Positions 37,978 through 46,737 of a DNA stretch of 64,000 bases are shown here, piece after piece. The notes under the pieces are model-generated. The model made no database searches. It worked only from the letters and a program-made list of their open reading frames with translations, and was not told the DNA's origin. Each line of letters starts with the position of its first letter. The stretch's first letter is position 1. Made by a program: the position numbers and the translations under genes. Origin of the DNA: Salidesulfovibrio brasiliensis JCM 12178 (GTDB lineage: Bacteria; Desulfobacterota; Desulfovibrionia; Desulfovibrionales; Desulfovibrionaceae); contig NZ_BBCB01000006.1 of assembly GCF_001311825.1 (NCBI RefSeq), positions 1 through 64,000 of the forward strand. The letters are read 5' to 3'.

Positions 37978-39001
37978 CAGCGGACCTCGTAGGCGCCCAC
38001 CTTCTCTTCAAGATGCTCGAAGAGGAAGGTGAAGACGGTGGTGAAAAGAAGATAGATGCAGGCGGCGAGGCCGAGCACCGTGATGTTGAAGGACGCGTTG
38101 AAAAGCTGGTCCGCCGTGCGCATGAGTTCGACCATGGCGATGGTGGAGACCAGCGCGGTGTCCTTGATGAGGGCGATGAATTCGTTACCCACGGGCGGGA
38201 GGATCACGCGGTATGTCTGCGGGATGATGACCCGCCGCATGGCCTGCCAGTAGGTCATGCCCATGGCCTCGGCGGCTTCCATCTGCCCCCTGTCGATGGA
38301 CAGGATGCCGCTTCGGATGATCTCGCAAGGTAGGCCGAATAGTTGAGGCCAAGGCCGATGAGGGCTGCCGGGATCGGCTTCAGCGTGATGCCGAGGGCGG
38401 GCAGCCCGTAGTAGATGAAGAAAAGTTGCAGCAGGAGCGGCGTTCCCCGGAAGAGCCAGATGATGAACCAGCAGAGTTTGCTGACCGGCTTGAAGGTGCC
38501 GATGCGGCCGAGGGCGATGAACAGGCCGCCTATCGGGGAAATCACCATGGTGAAGACAACCAGCAGAAGCGTCATGAGGCTGCCTTTCAGCAGGTGCGGA
38601 ACGAACTTGACTGTGTCGTTCATCAGCCGTTTCCACTGGGGCATCATGGATTCCTTCACCGAATCGCGGAATTGTTTGGCCTCGATGTTGTCCGGATAGA
38701 CCGAGAGAAGTTCTTCGATGATGGTGAGCGCGGCGTCATAATCCTTTACCGCGAATTCGAGGCGGGCCGCCTGCATGCGGCTGGCCACGAACTGGCCCTG
38801 ATCCCCTTCGGGACCGGGCTTGGGGACTTCGAGATATACCTTGACCGCAGCGTCGAGGTCGCCGGTGGCCATGATGTTGTTGGCGCGTTTCATGAGCGCG
38901 TCGGCATCGGCGGCCTGCGCGGGCAGGGCGGTCAGGATCGTGAGAAGGAGGAGCACCGCAACGGCGGCGCTCCTCACTATGGCGTCAATGCGTGTTTTCA
39001 C
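37977..39001 (-). CDS. ABC permease with N-terminal periplasmic TPR-like domain, one frame break
   Basis: About 341 residues. A signal-like helix (8-30) is followed by a periplasmic segment of about 90 residues with two TPR-like repeats (DADALMKRANNIMATGDLDAAVKVY and the FAVKDYDAALTIIEELLSVYPDN unit), then by a standard amino-acid ABC permease domain with five helices. The frame breaks at 38324-38325; one extra base gives LNYSAYLAEIIRSGILSIDRGQMEAAEAMG, the conserved EAA loop. The extra N-terminal domain is unusual for a GlnP-type permease and may contact the binding protein. It lies between the binding-protein gene (9 bases upstream) and the ATPase. Confidence 0.8.
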
Positions 39002-39010
39002 GGGTCTCGT

Positions 39011-39802
39011 CTACCACTCGGCGGGGTTGGTGACGTCTTCGCCGAACCACTTACGGGAGATCTTGCCCATGGTTCCGTCGGCGATCATTTCGTCGATGGT
39101 TTTCTGGATCATGGCGCGCAGGGCGTTATCTTCCATGCGGAAGGCCACGCCGAAGGCTTCCTTGGTGATGTAGCCGGGCAGGGCGCGGAACTTTCCGGGA
39201 CGGGAAGCCATGTAGTAGCGGCCGGTCACGTTGTCCACGACAACGGCGTCGAGGCGGTCGGCCTCAAGGTCGAGGAACGCCTTGGGGTTGGTGTCGTATT
39301 CGCGAATTTCGCCTGCTTCCTTGGGCAGCTTCTTGGCTGCTTCAAGCGCCGGGGAACCAGCCTGAACGCCAACCTTCTTGCCGCCGAGGTCTTCGTGCTT
39401 TTTGATGGCCGCTTCATCCATGCGAACGGCAGCGATCTGGCCGTCCATGATGTAGGGCTTGGTGAAGGCGACCTTCTGCTGACGCTCCGGCGTGATGGTC
39501 ATGCCGTTCCAGATGCAGTCAAACTTCTTGGCATAGAGAGAGTTGATGACACCCTTCCATTCGGTGGGCTGCCAGACAATGTCGATGCCGAGACGTTTGC
39601 CGACTTCTTCAGCCGCGTCCACGTCGAATCCGACGATCTCACCGTCAGCGTTGCGGAATCCCATGGGCGGGAAGGCATCGTCAAGACCGATGACCAGCTT
39701 TCCGGCGTTCTTGACGCGATCCCAGGAACCGTCACCGGCAAAGGCGACGGCGGCGCTCAGGCACATGACCATGACCAGCACTGCTGCAAAAAGACGTTTC
39801 AT
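39011..39802 (-). CDS. ABC transporter substrate-binding protein, amino-acid type
   Basis: A 263-residue periplasmic binding protein of the SBP_bac_3 family. Signal peptide 1-22 (AFA). The mature part begins WDRVKNAGKLVIGLDDAFPPMGF, with GFDVDAAEEVGKRLGI, DCIWNGMTITPER and DAVVVDNVTGRYYMA, all family hallmarks for polar amino-acid binding. The start ATG 39802 is set by GAGG eight bases before it; an earlier in-frame ATG lacks one. It heads the operon of binding protein, permease and ATPase. The substrate is not identifiable beyond polar or acidic amino acid. Confidence 0.88.
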   Translation of the reverse strand: MKRLFAAVLVMVMCLSAAVAFAGDGSWDRVKNAGKLVIGLDDAFPPMGFRNADGEIVGFDVDAAEEVGKRLGIDIVWQPTEWKGVINSLYAKKFDCIWNGMTITPERQQKVAFTKPYIMDGQIAAVRMDEAAIKKHEDLGGKKVGVQAGSPALEAAKKLPKEAGEIREYDTNPKAFLDLEADRLDAVVVDNVTGRYYMASRPGKFRALPGYITKEAFGVAFRMEDNALRAMIQKTIDEMIADGTMGKISRKWFGEDVTNPAEW

Positions 39803-40028
39803 CCCAAATACCTCACTGTGTTTCAAAAATGGAAAATATCAGAACAGCGCGGATTTACAGGAAACATTGAGGCTTTGCAATATGAAATTATAATGAATGA
39901 TTACAGCGTCTTGCTGTTGGTGGTGGGTGTGCCGAAATGTATAGTCATTGCTCCTTTCGTTGCAAAAGGGCTTTTGGGGCGTGATACGCGAGCGGCTAAG
40001 GGGGCTGCTTTGCGAAAATCGAAGGGGG

Positions 40029-40673
40029 TCAGGCGATGTAGCGGTACATTACTATATAATGGCAGAGGGTCCCGCCCATGACGAAGACATGGAAGAGTTC
40101 GTGGAAACCGAACTTACGGGGGAAGGGGTCGGGCCAGCGCAGGGCGTAAATGACTGCACCAACGCTGTATGTCAGGCCACCTGCCACGAGCCAGAGGAGC
40201 GCGCCCGTTTCAAGGTTTGTCACGAGCGGGTAGATGCCGACAAGAACCATCCAGCCCATGCCGAGATAGAACCCGGTGGAAATCCAGCGAGGGGCGTGAA
40301 GCCAGAAGAACTTGACGATGATCCCGGCTACGGCCAGTCCCCAGACGCTGCCGAAAATGCTCCAGCCCCACGGCCCGCGAAGCGGAATGAGACAGATGGG
40401 CGTATAGGTGGCGGCAATATAGATGAAGATCATGCTGTGGTCGATGCGCCGCATGGTCTGAAGGGCACGATCGCGCAGGGGGAGCCAGTGATACAGAGTG
40501 CTGGTGAGATAGAGCAGCACCATGGCCACGCCGAAGATCGAGAAGGTCACGATGTGCCATGGCTGAACGGGGGAGACGGAGCGGAGAATGAGCATGATCG
40601 TTCCCCATACGGCAAGGCAGGCACCGATGAAGTGGGTCAGTCCGCTGACGGGGTCTCTGAAAATGCGGGTCAT
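40029..40673 (-). CDS. Hemolysin III / PAQR-family membrane protein (TrhA-like)
   Basis: A 214-residue protein with seven membrane helices. Family motifs visible: DPVSGLTHFIGA at the N-terminus, STLYHW near 60 (conserved Ser/His), RRIDHSMIFIYIAATYTPICL near 75-95, and HELFHVFVMGG near 195. The three conserved His and an Asp are placed as in PAQR receptors and hemolysin III, which have a metal-dependent amidohydrolase-like site. The actual role is unsettled. It stands alone, with the initiator tRNA downstream on the same strand side. Confidence 0.85.
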   Translation of the reverse strand: MTRIFRDPVSGLTHFIGACLAVWGTIMLILRSVSPVQPWHIVTFSIFGVAMVLLYLTSTLYHWLPLRDRALQTMRRIDHSMIFIYIAATYTPICLIPLRGPWGWSIFGSVWGLAVAGIIVKFFWLHAPRWISTGFYLGMGWMVLVGIYPLVTNLETGALLWLVAGGLTYSVGAVIYALRWPDPFPRKFGFHELFHVFVMGGTLCHYIVMYRYIA

Positions 40674-40753
40674 GATCTTGTCCTCTTGGACAAATGATCG
40701 ACTACTCTTTCACGCTTGTCAAACGGATGATTGATCCGGAAAGCGGGGGAACG

Positions 40754-40785
40754 AAAAAAGGACTTAAGCGCATGCTTAAGTCCTT
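40754..40785 (-). terminator. Terminator of the first initiator tRNA
   Basis: AAGGACTTAAGC (40758-40769) pairs with GCTTAAGTCCTT (40774-40785), loop GCAT, with a six-T tract on the minus strand. The same hairpin recurs behind the second tRNA at 44856-44888. Confidence 0.9.
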
Positions 40786-40794
40786 GAATTCTTT

Positions 40795-40871
<77 letters not shown>

Positions 40872-41020
40872 CCATTGGAAGAACGTGTCTACGTGGATGC
40901 CTGACGGAACGCAACCCCTTTTTTCGATTTTTCCGAAAATCGTATCTTGAAGCATCGAAACGGGCTGTTTATACGTTTGGTTTTTAGGGAGATCTTGATT
41001 GGCGCAACGCAGTGAGGCGG

Positions 41021-41536
41021 TCAGCCTTCTTCGTCAATGCCCTTAAACGGTATCTTCAGGGCGTGCCGTTCAAGCATTTCAGCGAGCATGTCCATGAAAA
41101 CCCCGCGGCCCGGTGTCATTCGTAGTTGTTCCTGCTGCTTCGCCAGCACGTCGGCGTCCTGTGGAATCTCGCCGCCGCAATAGCCGGTGCAGGTCATTTC
41201 CACACCACAGCTCGGACTGCCGTTTATGCCGAGAATGCTTTCGATTTCATAGCCTGCATCCGTGTACGCCAGCATCTCCAGAAGCGGTGCCCGCAGAATG
41301 GATTCGCAGTGCTCCCGGTGGGCGAGGGTGTCCAGCTGTTCTTTGGTGACACCCCAGCGGCGCATGCCGAGATAGCTCGTTTCCGGGCAGGGAAGCTGGA
41401 TCAGGCCGACGTCGTCCCGCAAGAGCGGCTCGATCACCGTCCGGTTTGCCCCCGGATAAAACGCGTAGGGCTGTATCTTGGCGTTGGCGTTCAGCAGGCA
41501 GTTTGCCACGACGCAGATTTTTTTTCCCCGTTTCAT
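41021..41536 (-). CDS. TudS-like putative desulfidase (CD3072/DUF523-related)
   Basis: A 171-residue protein related to TudS and DUF523, whose known members remove sulfur from 2-thiouracil with a [4Fe-4S] cluster held by three cysteines. The ligand pattern is present: Cys13 in CVVANCLL, Cys50 in IQLPCPETS and Cys110 in NGSPSCG, close to the spacing of TudS (10, 49, 103). Two extra cysteines follow (CTGYC). The start ATG 41536 has GGGGGA upstream and overlaps the end of the ATPase gene by 4 bases, so it belongs to the ECF transporter operon. Desulfuration of an imported thiolated compound is inferred. Confidence 0.75.
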   Translation of the reverse strand: MKRGKKICVVANCLLNANAKIQPYAFYPGANRTVIEPLLRDDVGLIQLPCPETSYLGMRRWGVTKEQLDTLAHREHCESILRAPLLEMLAYTDAGYEIESILGINGSPSCGVEMTCTGYCGGEIPQDADVLAKQQEQLRMTPGRGVFMDMLAEMLERHALKIPFKGIDEEG

Positions 41537-42354
41537 GGAGTATCCCCCGTATTCCGGACGGCAGTACGTAGGGCCGTCATGAATGATTCGGCTGTGCATG
41601 CCATGGGCAGTCCCGCCCGTTTCAATAGTTGCGTTGCTCGAGGTAAGGTCAGGCCCATGGTGCTGAGTGCGTCTTCATCGTCAAAGAATGCTTCCGGCGG
41701 TCCATCCCGAAGGATCGCCCCGTTGTGCAGCCCAATGACACGGCTCATGGTTTCAGCACAGAAGTCCATGTCATGGGTGATGGTCACGGTGGAGACGCCC
41801 TTCTTCCGAAGATGATCCAGCGCGGCAGTAAGCACGGCTTTTCCCGACATGTCCAGCCCTGCGGTTGGCTCATCAAGGATCAGACATCTGCAGCCCATGG
41901 CGACCACGGACGAAAACGCGACCAGCCGACGCCGGGACAGGGATAGGTCGTGCGGGTTGTGGTCGGCGAGTTCGGAGATTCCCGTTATTTCCATTGTTTC
42001 GTCGACGCGCCGGTGGATTTCTGATTCTGAAAAGCCCACGTTTTTCGGTCCGTATTCAAGCTCCTGACGGACCGTGGCCGCAAAAAGCTGTGACGATGGA
42101 TCCTGAAATACATAGCCGATATTGCTGGCTCTTTCTGGTGCGGAGAGTGAGCGCACGTCGGTGCCGTTCAGGGTTACGCTGCCACTAACCGGCGCAATGA
42201 GGCCGCAGCATATCTTGGCAAGGGTACTTTTGCCTGCACCGTTTCGTCCGACAAGCGCCAGACGTTCTCCGGGCTCGACGCTCAAGGAGACATCGTCAAG
42301 CACGGTGCGGACGTCATCATAGGAGTGGGTAAGGTTTCGTACTTCAAGGCGCAT
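41533..42354 (-). CDS. ECF transporter ATPase A2, degenerate signature
   Basis: A 273-residue ATPase of the energy-coupling-factor type. Walker A is GRNGAGKST, Q-loop FQDPSSQLFAATV (the ECF type), Walker B CLILDEPTAGLD, and switch His in VTITHDMD. The signature region reads LSLSRRRLVAFSS instead of LSGGQ; it keeps the LS start and Arg residues. It overlaps the upstream ATPase gene by 11 bases and the desulfidase by 4, so all three are translationally coupled. It should pair with the 42344-43226 subunit. Confidence 0.85.
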   Translation of the reverse strand: MRLEVRNLTHSYDDVRTVLDDVSLSVEPGERLALVGRNGAGKSTLAKICCGLIAPVSGSVTLNGTDVRSLSAPERASNIGYVFQDPSSQLFAATVRQELEYGPKNVGFSESEIHRRVDETMEITGISELADHNPHDLSLSRRRLVAFSSVVAMGCRCLILDEPTAGLDMSGKAVLTAALDHLRKKGVSTVTITHDMDFCAETMSRVIGLHNGAILRDGPPEAFFDDEDALSTMGLTLPRATQLLKRAGLPMACTAESFMTALRTAVRNTGDTP

Positions 42355-43226
42355 GCCCGGCCTCTCTGACGATTGTGGCGAGAGTCTCTGCGGCTTCTCC
42401 CATGGATAATGGTAATGGAAGGTCTTCGGGCCAGAGTCCCTCGGCGCGTGCCTTGAGTGCGAGTTCCATGCAGATCGGACGGGCTATGCCGTTGTCCGGC
42501 AGGAGGTTCGAGGCGAATGCGTTTCGGGTGTCATCGAGCATGGTCAGCTCGCCGTCCTGCATGATGGCGACCTTGTCGGCCTGTTCCGAAAATCCTTCCG
42601 GGGTTGTGGCAGCAATGATGACGGCGGTTCCCTGCCGGGCTAGTTCGCTTACTATGTCCATGACGTCCTGTTCGCCCACCGGGTCGAGCTGGGATGTGGC
42701 CTCGTCGAGAACCAGAAGGGATGGGCGCAGAGCAAGAATGGAGGCCAGCGCGAGGCGTTGCTTTTCGCCGCCTGAAAGCGTCAGCGGGTTGCGATCCGCA
42801 AGGTGAGTCAACTTCGTGCGCTCAAGGGCGTCTTCAACCCGTTCGATGATTGCATTCCGATGCAGGCCAAGATTTTCCGGGCCGCAGGCCACTTCTTCCC
42901 GGACGCTGAACCGAGTGCCGGTGATCTGTGTCTCCGGCCGCTGAAAGACCATGCCCGCGCACTGGATCATCTCCAGAAGCGTGCTCTGGCGAGGTCCATG
43001 CCGCATACGAAGATGTCGCCTTCAATGCGGCATGATAAAAGTGGTTCAGGAAGCCGCAGAGCAGTCGGCAGAGCGTGGACTTGCCGCTGTCCGAGGCTCC
43101 CAGCACGAGCAGGGTTTCACCGGCGTCGAGCGAAATATTAGGCACCCGCAGCGCCGTTTGTTCCGTGCCGCGATACCCCGCCTCCACATTATTCAACGAT
43201 ACCAGAGTGATGTCATCACCTGCCAT
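42344..43226 (-). CDS. ECF transporter ATPase A1, two frame breaks
   Basis: About 294 residues. Walker A is GASDSGKST, Q-loop FQRPETQITGTRFSV, signature LSGGEKQRLALA, Walker B LLVLDEATSQLD. Two breaks occur: near 43029-43031, where the frame after NHFYH changes and one extra base gives RIEGDIFVCGMDLA; and near 42988-42990, where one more base gives QSTLLEMIQCAG. Both sites are GG/CC runs. The start ATG 43226 lies 34 bases inside the upstream gene's end, which points to translational coupling. It is the partner of the 41533 ATPase. Confidence 0.82.
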
Positions 43227-43993
43227 GTCCTTAATCCGATCATGCCGACCATGATCGTGAGGCAGCAATACCGGAAAACCCGTTCGCCTGCCGGGTCAGG
43301 GATTTCAACCAGAAAGGAGCGGCTTCCCTTTCGCATGACTGCGCGAGATTCCAACGCGAGGGCGCGGTCCTCCACGTCAAGCATGATGCCGTAAAAAAGC
43401 GGACCCACGAGCGGCAGAAGCGACTTGAATCTTGCCATGAGCGAGCCGCCGGTATCCAGCCCTCTGGATTGCTGGGCTTCGAGAATGGTGCGGACCCGCT
43501 GGCGGATAAGCGGCAGAATCTGGAGGGTCGAGCAGACGATATACGGGATCGACCAGTGCAGCCCGCGCCGTTGCAGGTCCTGCATGAGTCGGCCCGGATG
43601 GGTGGTCAGAAAGAGCAGTACGCAGCTTGAGAGCATCACGAGGACCTGACCGGCGGTTTTTGCAGCATACAGAAGTGCTGATTCCTGCACGGAAAAGATC
43701 CAGATGCGAAGAAGCTCGTCGTCAGATGCGGGATGAAAGAAGCCATGAATGAGGAAAAGGAAGAAGGCGAATGGCAAATACATCGCTGCAAGCGCTTTCA
43801 GAAATGGTGTCGCAACCCTGCCGATTATAGCCAGTGGCAGTATGAACGCGAAGAACATCGCAAACGGTGCCCACGGCCACGGTGAAGCGAACCCTGCGGT
43901 CATCAGGGTCAGGGTCACCGTGAGCTTGGTCAGCGGGTTGCGCGAGTGCAGAAAGCTCTTGCGGTCGATGTAAAAGGTCAGGGAGTGGTTCAT
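43193..43993 (-). CDS. ECF transporter membrane coupling subunit (EcfT, CbiQ-like)
   Basis: A 266-residue membrane protein of the EcfT family, with about five helices in the first 160 residues and a cytoplasmic C-terminal arm. The two coupling-helix motifs that contact the ATPases are visible: QQSRGLDTGG near 175 and ESRAVMRKGSR near 227. The start ATG 43993 lies in the T-tract of a hairpin (see 44001-44026) and has no Shine-Dalgarno sequence, so its expression may be attenuated relative to the S component. Confidence 0.85.
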   Translation of the reverse strand: MNHSLTFYIDRKSFLHSRNPLTKLTVTLTLMTAGFASPWPWAPFAMFFAFILPLAIIGRVATPFLKALAAMYLPFAFFLFLIHGFFHPASDDELLRIWIFSVQESALLYAAKTAGQVLVMLSSCVLLFLTTHPGRLMQDLQRRGLHWSIPYIVCSTLQILPLIRQRVRTILEAQQSRGLDTGGSLMARFKSLLPLVGPLFYGIMLDVEDRALALESRAVMRKGSRSFLVEIPDPAGERVFRYCCLTIMVGMIGLRTWQVMTSLWYR

Positions 43994-44000
43994 GGCATGA

Positions 44001-44026
44001 AAAAGGGCCGGGATAGTCCCGGCCCG
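44001..44026 (-). terminator. Hairpin with T-tract between the S component and EcfT
   Basis: GGGCCGGGA (44006-44014) pairs with TCCCGGCCC (44018-44026), followed on the minus strand by TTTTT directly in front of the EcfT start (43993). It has the form of an intrinsic terminator; it may lower expression of T and A genes below that of S. Confidence 0.75.
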
Positions 44027-44043
44027 TATTGTTCATGATGCGA

Positions 44044-44637
44044 TCAGGCCGCGAAGTTTTCCACCCGCGGAAAGCGGGAAATGAAACGCGCGGGCATCTG
44101 CTTGGCGAGAACCCAAGCGATCAGGGCGCTGGGAATCTTGTCCAGCGGTTCGACCATCAGGTTCTTGTAGAACGCGGCCGAACTGATCTTCATGCCGGAC
44201 TTGATGAGAACGCCGGTGATGAGCGAGGCACCGCTGCCTTCGACGCCGCCGTAGACGTATACAACGATGGGTGTGGCGATGAACGGCGTGGTCAGGGCGA
44301 TGATGAGACCTGCGATGATGACTTTCCACCACGTTTTGTAAAGGCCCCAGATGCCGCACCAGCCCGCGATGAAGCCGATCCACGCCGCCACCGGGAAAAA
44401 CGGCAGCGCGCCTGGGGCGAAGAGCCCCCAGATGATGTTGGACAGAGCGCCTGTCAGGGCTCCGGCCCAGGGACCGCATACAATGGCCACAAGAATGGTA
44501 CCGATGGTGTCGATGTAGATAGGCAGCTTGAGCGCCGAGGCGATCTGGCCCACTACAATATTAATACAGATGGCCAGCGGGATAAGCGCCCAGGTGACGG
44601 ACGTGAAGTCGCGTTTGACGGATGATGCAAGTCCCAT
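44044..44637 (-). CDS. ECF transporter substrate-binding S component
   Basis: A 197-residue membrane protein with about six helices, rich in Trp, Gly, Ala. The residues PIYIDTIGTILVAIVCGPWAGALTGAL resemble the conserved helix of ECF-type S proteins. I take ATG 44637, which follows AAGGGGGG; an earlier in-frame ATG has no ribosome site. Substrate specificity cannot be deduced from family resemblance. It heads the operon S-T-A1-A2-desulfidase, with a terminator-like hairpin after it. Confidence 0.8.
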   Translation of the reverse strand: MGLASSVKRDFTSVTWALIPLAICINIVVGQIASALKLPIYIDTIGTILVAIVCGPWAGALTGALSNIIWGLFAPGALPFFPVAAWIGFIAGWCGIWGLYKTWWKVIIAGLIIALTTPFIATPIVVYVYGGVEGSGASLITGVLIKSGMKISSAAFYKNLMVEPLDKIPSALIAWVLAKQMPARFISRFPRVENFAA

Positions 44638-44669
44638 GATAACCCCCCTTAACATGGTTGGTAGGTATA

Positions 44670-44675
44670 ATTATA
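44670..44675 (-). promoter_or_regulatory. Candidate -10 box of the ECF operon
   Basis: TATAAT on the minus strand, 33 bases before the S-component start, inside the near-palindrome GATATAATTATACC. No convincing -35 box. The rest of 44638-44855 shows no riboswitch fold that I can recognise. Confidence 0.35.
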
Positions 44676-44855
44676 TCCGATGATTAGGGGATAAATAGAT
44701 ATGGGGGCAAAGTACAATCGATTGATCGGATTGCTTGCAGGAGAGCCTATAGTTTTTTTGTATGTGTTGAGTTGCGGAAGAAGGACTGTCTGTTCCGCCC
44801 AAAATACACCAGTTGAGGGTGACAGAGTAAGGAGGGTTCTCGAGAAACGCTAAAC

Positions 44856-44888
44856 GAAAAAAGGACTTAAGCTTGAGCTTAAGTCCTT
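44856..44888 (-). terminator. Terminator of the second initiator tRNA
   Basis: AAGGACTTAAGC and GCTTAAGTCCTT hairpin with six T on the minus strand; nearly identical to the one at 40754-40785 apart from the loop. Confidence 0.9.
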
Positions 44889-44896
44889 GAATTTTC

Positions 44897-44973
<77 letters not shown>

Positions 44974-45062
44974 TCACGTTGCGAAGAGGTTTCTAGGCTT
45001 TCTGGTAACGACTGTCAACCACTATTTACAACTTTCCCCAAATTCCGTATTCCTTTTCGGCT

Positions 45063-45788
45063 ATGCCAAACATCGATAAATTCGCCGTGGTCCTGCCGGT
45101 GTTCAATGAGCAGGACAATCTACAGGCGCTGTTTCGCGAAATCAGGACAGCTGCCGAAAAGACGGGCAGGGACTGGGAAACGGTTTTCGTGGACGACTGC
45201 AGCACGGACCGTAGTCTTGAAGTTATCCGTTCCATTGCGGAAGAAAACCCGGAAACCGTCCGGTACGTCTCCTTTGCAGAGAACCGTGGCCAGTCCGCCG
45301 CGTTCTGTGCAGGGTTCGACGCAGCCGAGGCACCCGTGGTCATCACCATGGACGCGGACGGCCAGAACGATCCCGCGGACATCGGGGCCATGCTTGAGGA
45401 ATACGCCAAGGGCCATGACATGGTCGTCGGCTGGCGGGCCAACCGCAAGGACACGTTTTCCAAGAAGATCGCCTCGAAGTTCGCCAACCGCATCAGGGAC
45501 GCCTTCACCGCTGACGGTGTGCGTGATACAGGCTGCTCCCTCAAGGTCATGAACCGCGAGATGCTGCTCAAGCTGCCGCGTTTCCGGAACATGCACCGGT
45601 TTCTCCCGGCCCTGATGCGTCTTCAGGGAGCGTCCGTCTCGGAGGTCAAGGTCAACCATCGCCCAAGGGTCTCCGGGGTTTCCAAATACAGCAACTGGGA
45701 GCGCGCCGTGCAGGGTATCTATGACCTCATCGGCGTCCGTTGGCTAATGAGCCGACACTTCGATTACGACGTGAAGGAACGGAAATAG
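45063..45788 (+). CDS. Family 2 glycosyltransferase, dolichol-phosphate mannosyltransferase-like
   Basis: A 241-residue GT2 enzyme. The sugar-nucleotide domain has FAVVLPVFNEQDNLQALF at the N-terminus, DDCSTDRS near 57 and the DAD-type metal motif in MDADGQNDP near 98, followed by RANRKDTFSKK near 128. It lacks C-terminal membrane helices, so it is peripheral and probably transfers a sugar to a polyprenyl phosphate. The LAB_N and VTT genes follow at once, so the three may act in lipid A or envelope modification. Confidence 0.88.
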   Translation: MPNIDKFAVVLPVFNEQDNLQALFREIRTAAEKTGRDWETVFVDDCSTDRSLEVIRSIAEENPETVRYVSFAENRGQSAAFCAGFDAAEAPVVITMDADGQNDPADIGAMLEEYAKGHDMVVGWRANRKDTFSKKIASKFANRIRDAFTADGVRDTGCSLKVMNREMLLKLPRFRNMHRFLPALMRLQGASVSEVKVNHRPRVSGVSKYSNWERAVQGIYDLIGVRWLMSRHFDYDVKERK

Positions 45789-46033
45789 GTGACACTCCCC
45801 GCGTTCTGGTGGCTGCTGCTCCCGGCTTCGCTGGGACACGGCGTTTTTTCGTGGCAGCGGGGGCTTTGCGTCTGCAGAAAAAAAGGCTACAAGACGCGCC
45901 GTGGACGCTGGCGGTTTTTGGTGCGTCGGCCATAGCCGGTCTGTGTTACGGCGTTGTGCAGCGTGATCCGGTGTTCATTGTCGCCGAGATGGCCCTGATC
46001 AGTATTGTATTCAGCATTTGGAGATCCCGTTGA
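45789..46033 (+). CDS. Lipid A synthesis N-terminal-like (LAB_N) membrane protein, one frame break
   Basis: A small two- or three-helix membrane protein of about 81 residues. It begins with GTG 45789 (MTLPAFWWLLLPASLGHGVF) and then loses frame in the T run at 45844-45849; one extra T gives FFVAAGALRLQKKRLQDAPW and the C-terminus GVVQRDPVFIVAEMALISIVFS. The arrangement (GHGVFF, then PW, then RDPVFI) is that of the LAB_N domain of lipid-A modification proteins. It starts one base after the glycosyltransferase stop and shares its stop with the VTT gene start. Confidence 0.65.
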
Positions 46034-46734
46034 ACCAGAAAGCCGACAAGGCCAAACAAAGCGGTGTGCGGCAGGCACTCAAGGGTGTGGCCATGCTGTG
46101 CCTGCTCGGAGTCGGCGTCTGGCTGGCCCGCACATCCGGTCTGGAAGGGCTGCTGCGCGACACGCAGTGGTTTGATGCCCATGTTTTGGGCAAAGGGCCG
46201 CTCTCCATATTCATTTTCATAGGCATCACCGCCATGCTGACTGCCCTCGGGCTGCCGAGACAGCTCTTCGGTTTTCTCGGCGGGTTCGCGTTTGGTGCGT
46301 TGGGCGGGACGTTTCTGGCCACGCTCGGATGCGGGCTCGGGTGTGCCACGGCTGCGCTTTATGCCCGGTTCTCAGGCCGGGATTTCGTCATGTCCCGTCT
46401 TGGTGGCCGTCTTTCCAAGCTCGATGCATTTCTCAGCGGCCAGCCGTTCCTCATGGCGCTGGCAATCAGGCTTTTCCCGCTGGGCAGCAATCTGCTTACC
46501 AACCTTGCGGCAGGCGTCAGCAGCATCCCGCTGCTTTCGTTCGTGCTCGGCTCCTCGCTCGGTTACATTCCGCAAAACTTCGTGTTCGCGCTCTTTGGCG
46601 CAGGCATGAACGCCGACTCCACGCAGGGTGTGGCGCTTGCTGTGGGTGTGAGTGTTGTGTTGTTGATCGCTTCGGGCTGGCTCGGCGTGACCCTGTATCG
46701 TCGCTACCGGGCCGAGGCGTATCTCGGCGACTAG
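46030..46734 (+). CDS. TVP38/TMEM64 (VTT-domain) membrane protein
   Basis: A 234-residue DedA-like/VTT-domain protein with about six helices. The conserved core GLPRQLFGFLGGFAFGALGG and the second hydrophobic loop LFPLGSNLLTNLAAGVSSIP are present. I take TTG 46030, six bases after GGAG, whose TGA overlap with the upstream stop suggests coupled translation. Such proteins act in membrane lipid handling or polyprenyl-phosphate recycling, which fits the neighbouring glycosyltransferase; the exact role is not known. Confidence 0.82.
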   Translation: MNQKADKAKQSGVRQALKGVAMLCLLGVGVWLARTSGLEGLLRDTQWFDAHVLGKGPLSIFIFIGITAMLTALGLPRQLFGFLGGFAFGALGGTFLATLGCGLGCATAALYARFSGRDFVMSRLGGRLSKLDAFLSGQPFLMALAIRLFPLGSNLLTNLAAGVSSIPLLSFVLGSSLGYIPQNFVFALFGAGMNADSTQGVALAVGVSVVLLIASGWLGVTLYRRYRAEAYLGD

Positions 46735-46737
46735 CGG

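Noticed and set aside
38426-40081. A 551-codon plus-strand frame opposite the amino-acid transporter
   Set aside because: It covers parts of two minus-strand genes with clear signal peptides and family motifs, and its translation has no domain.
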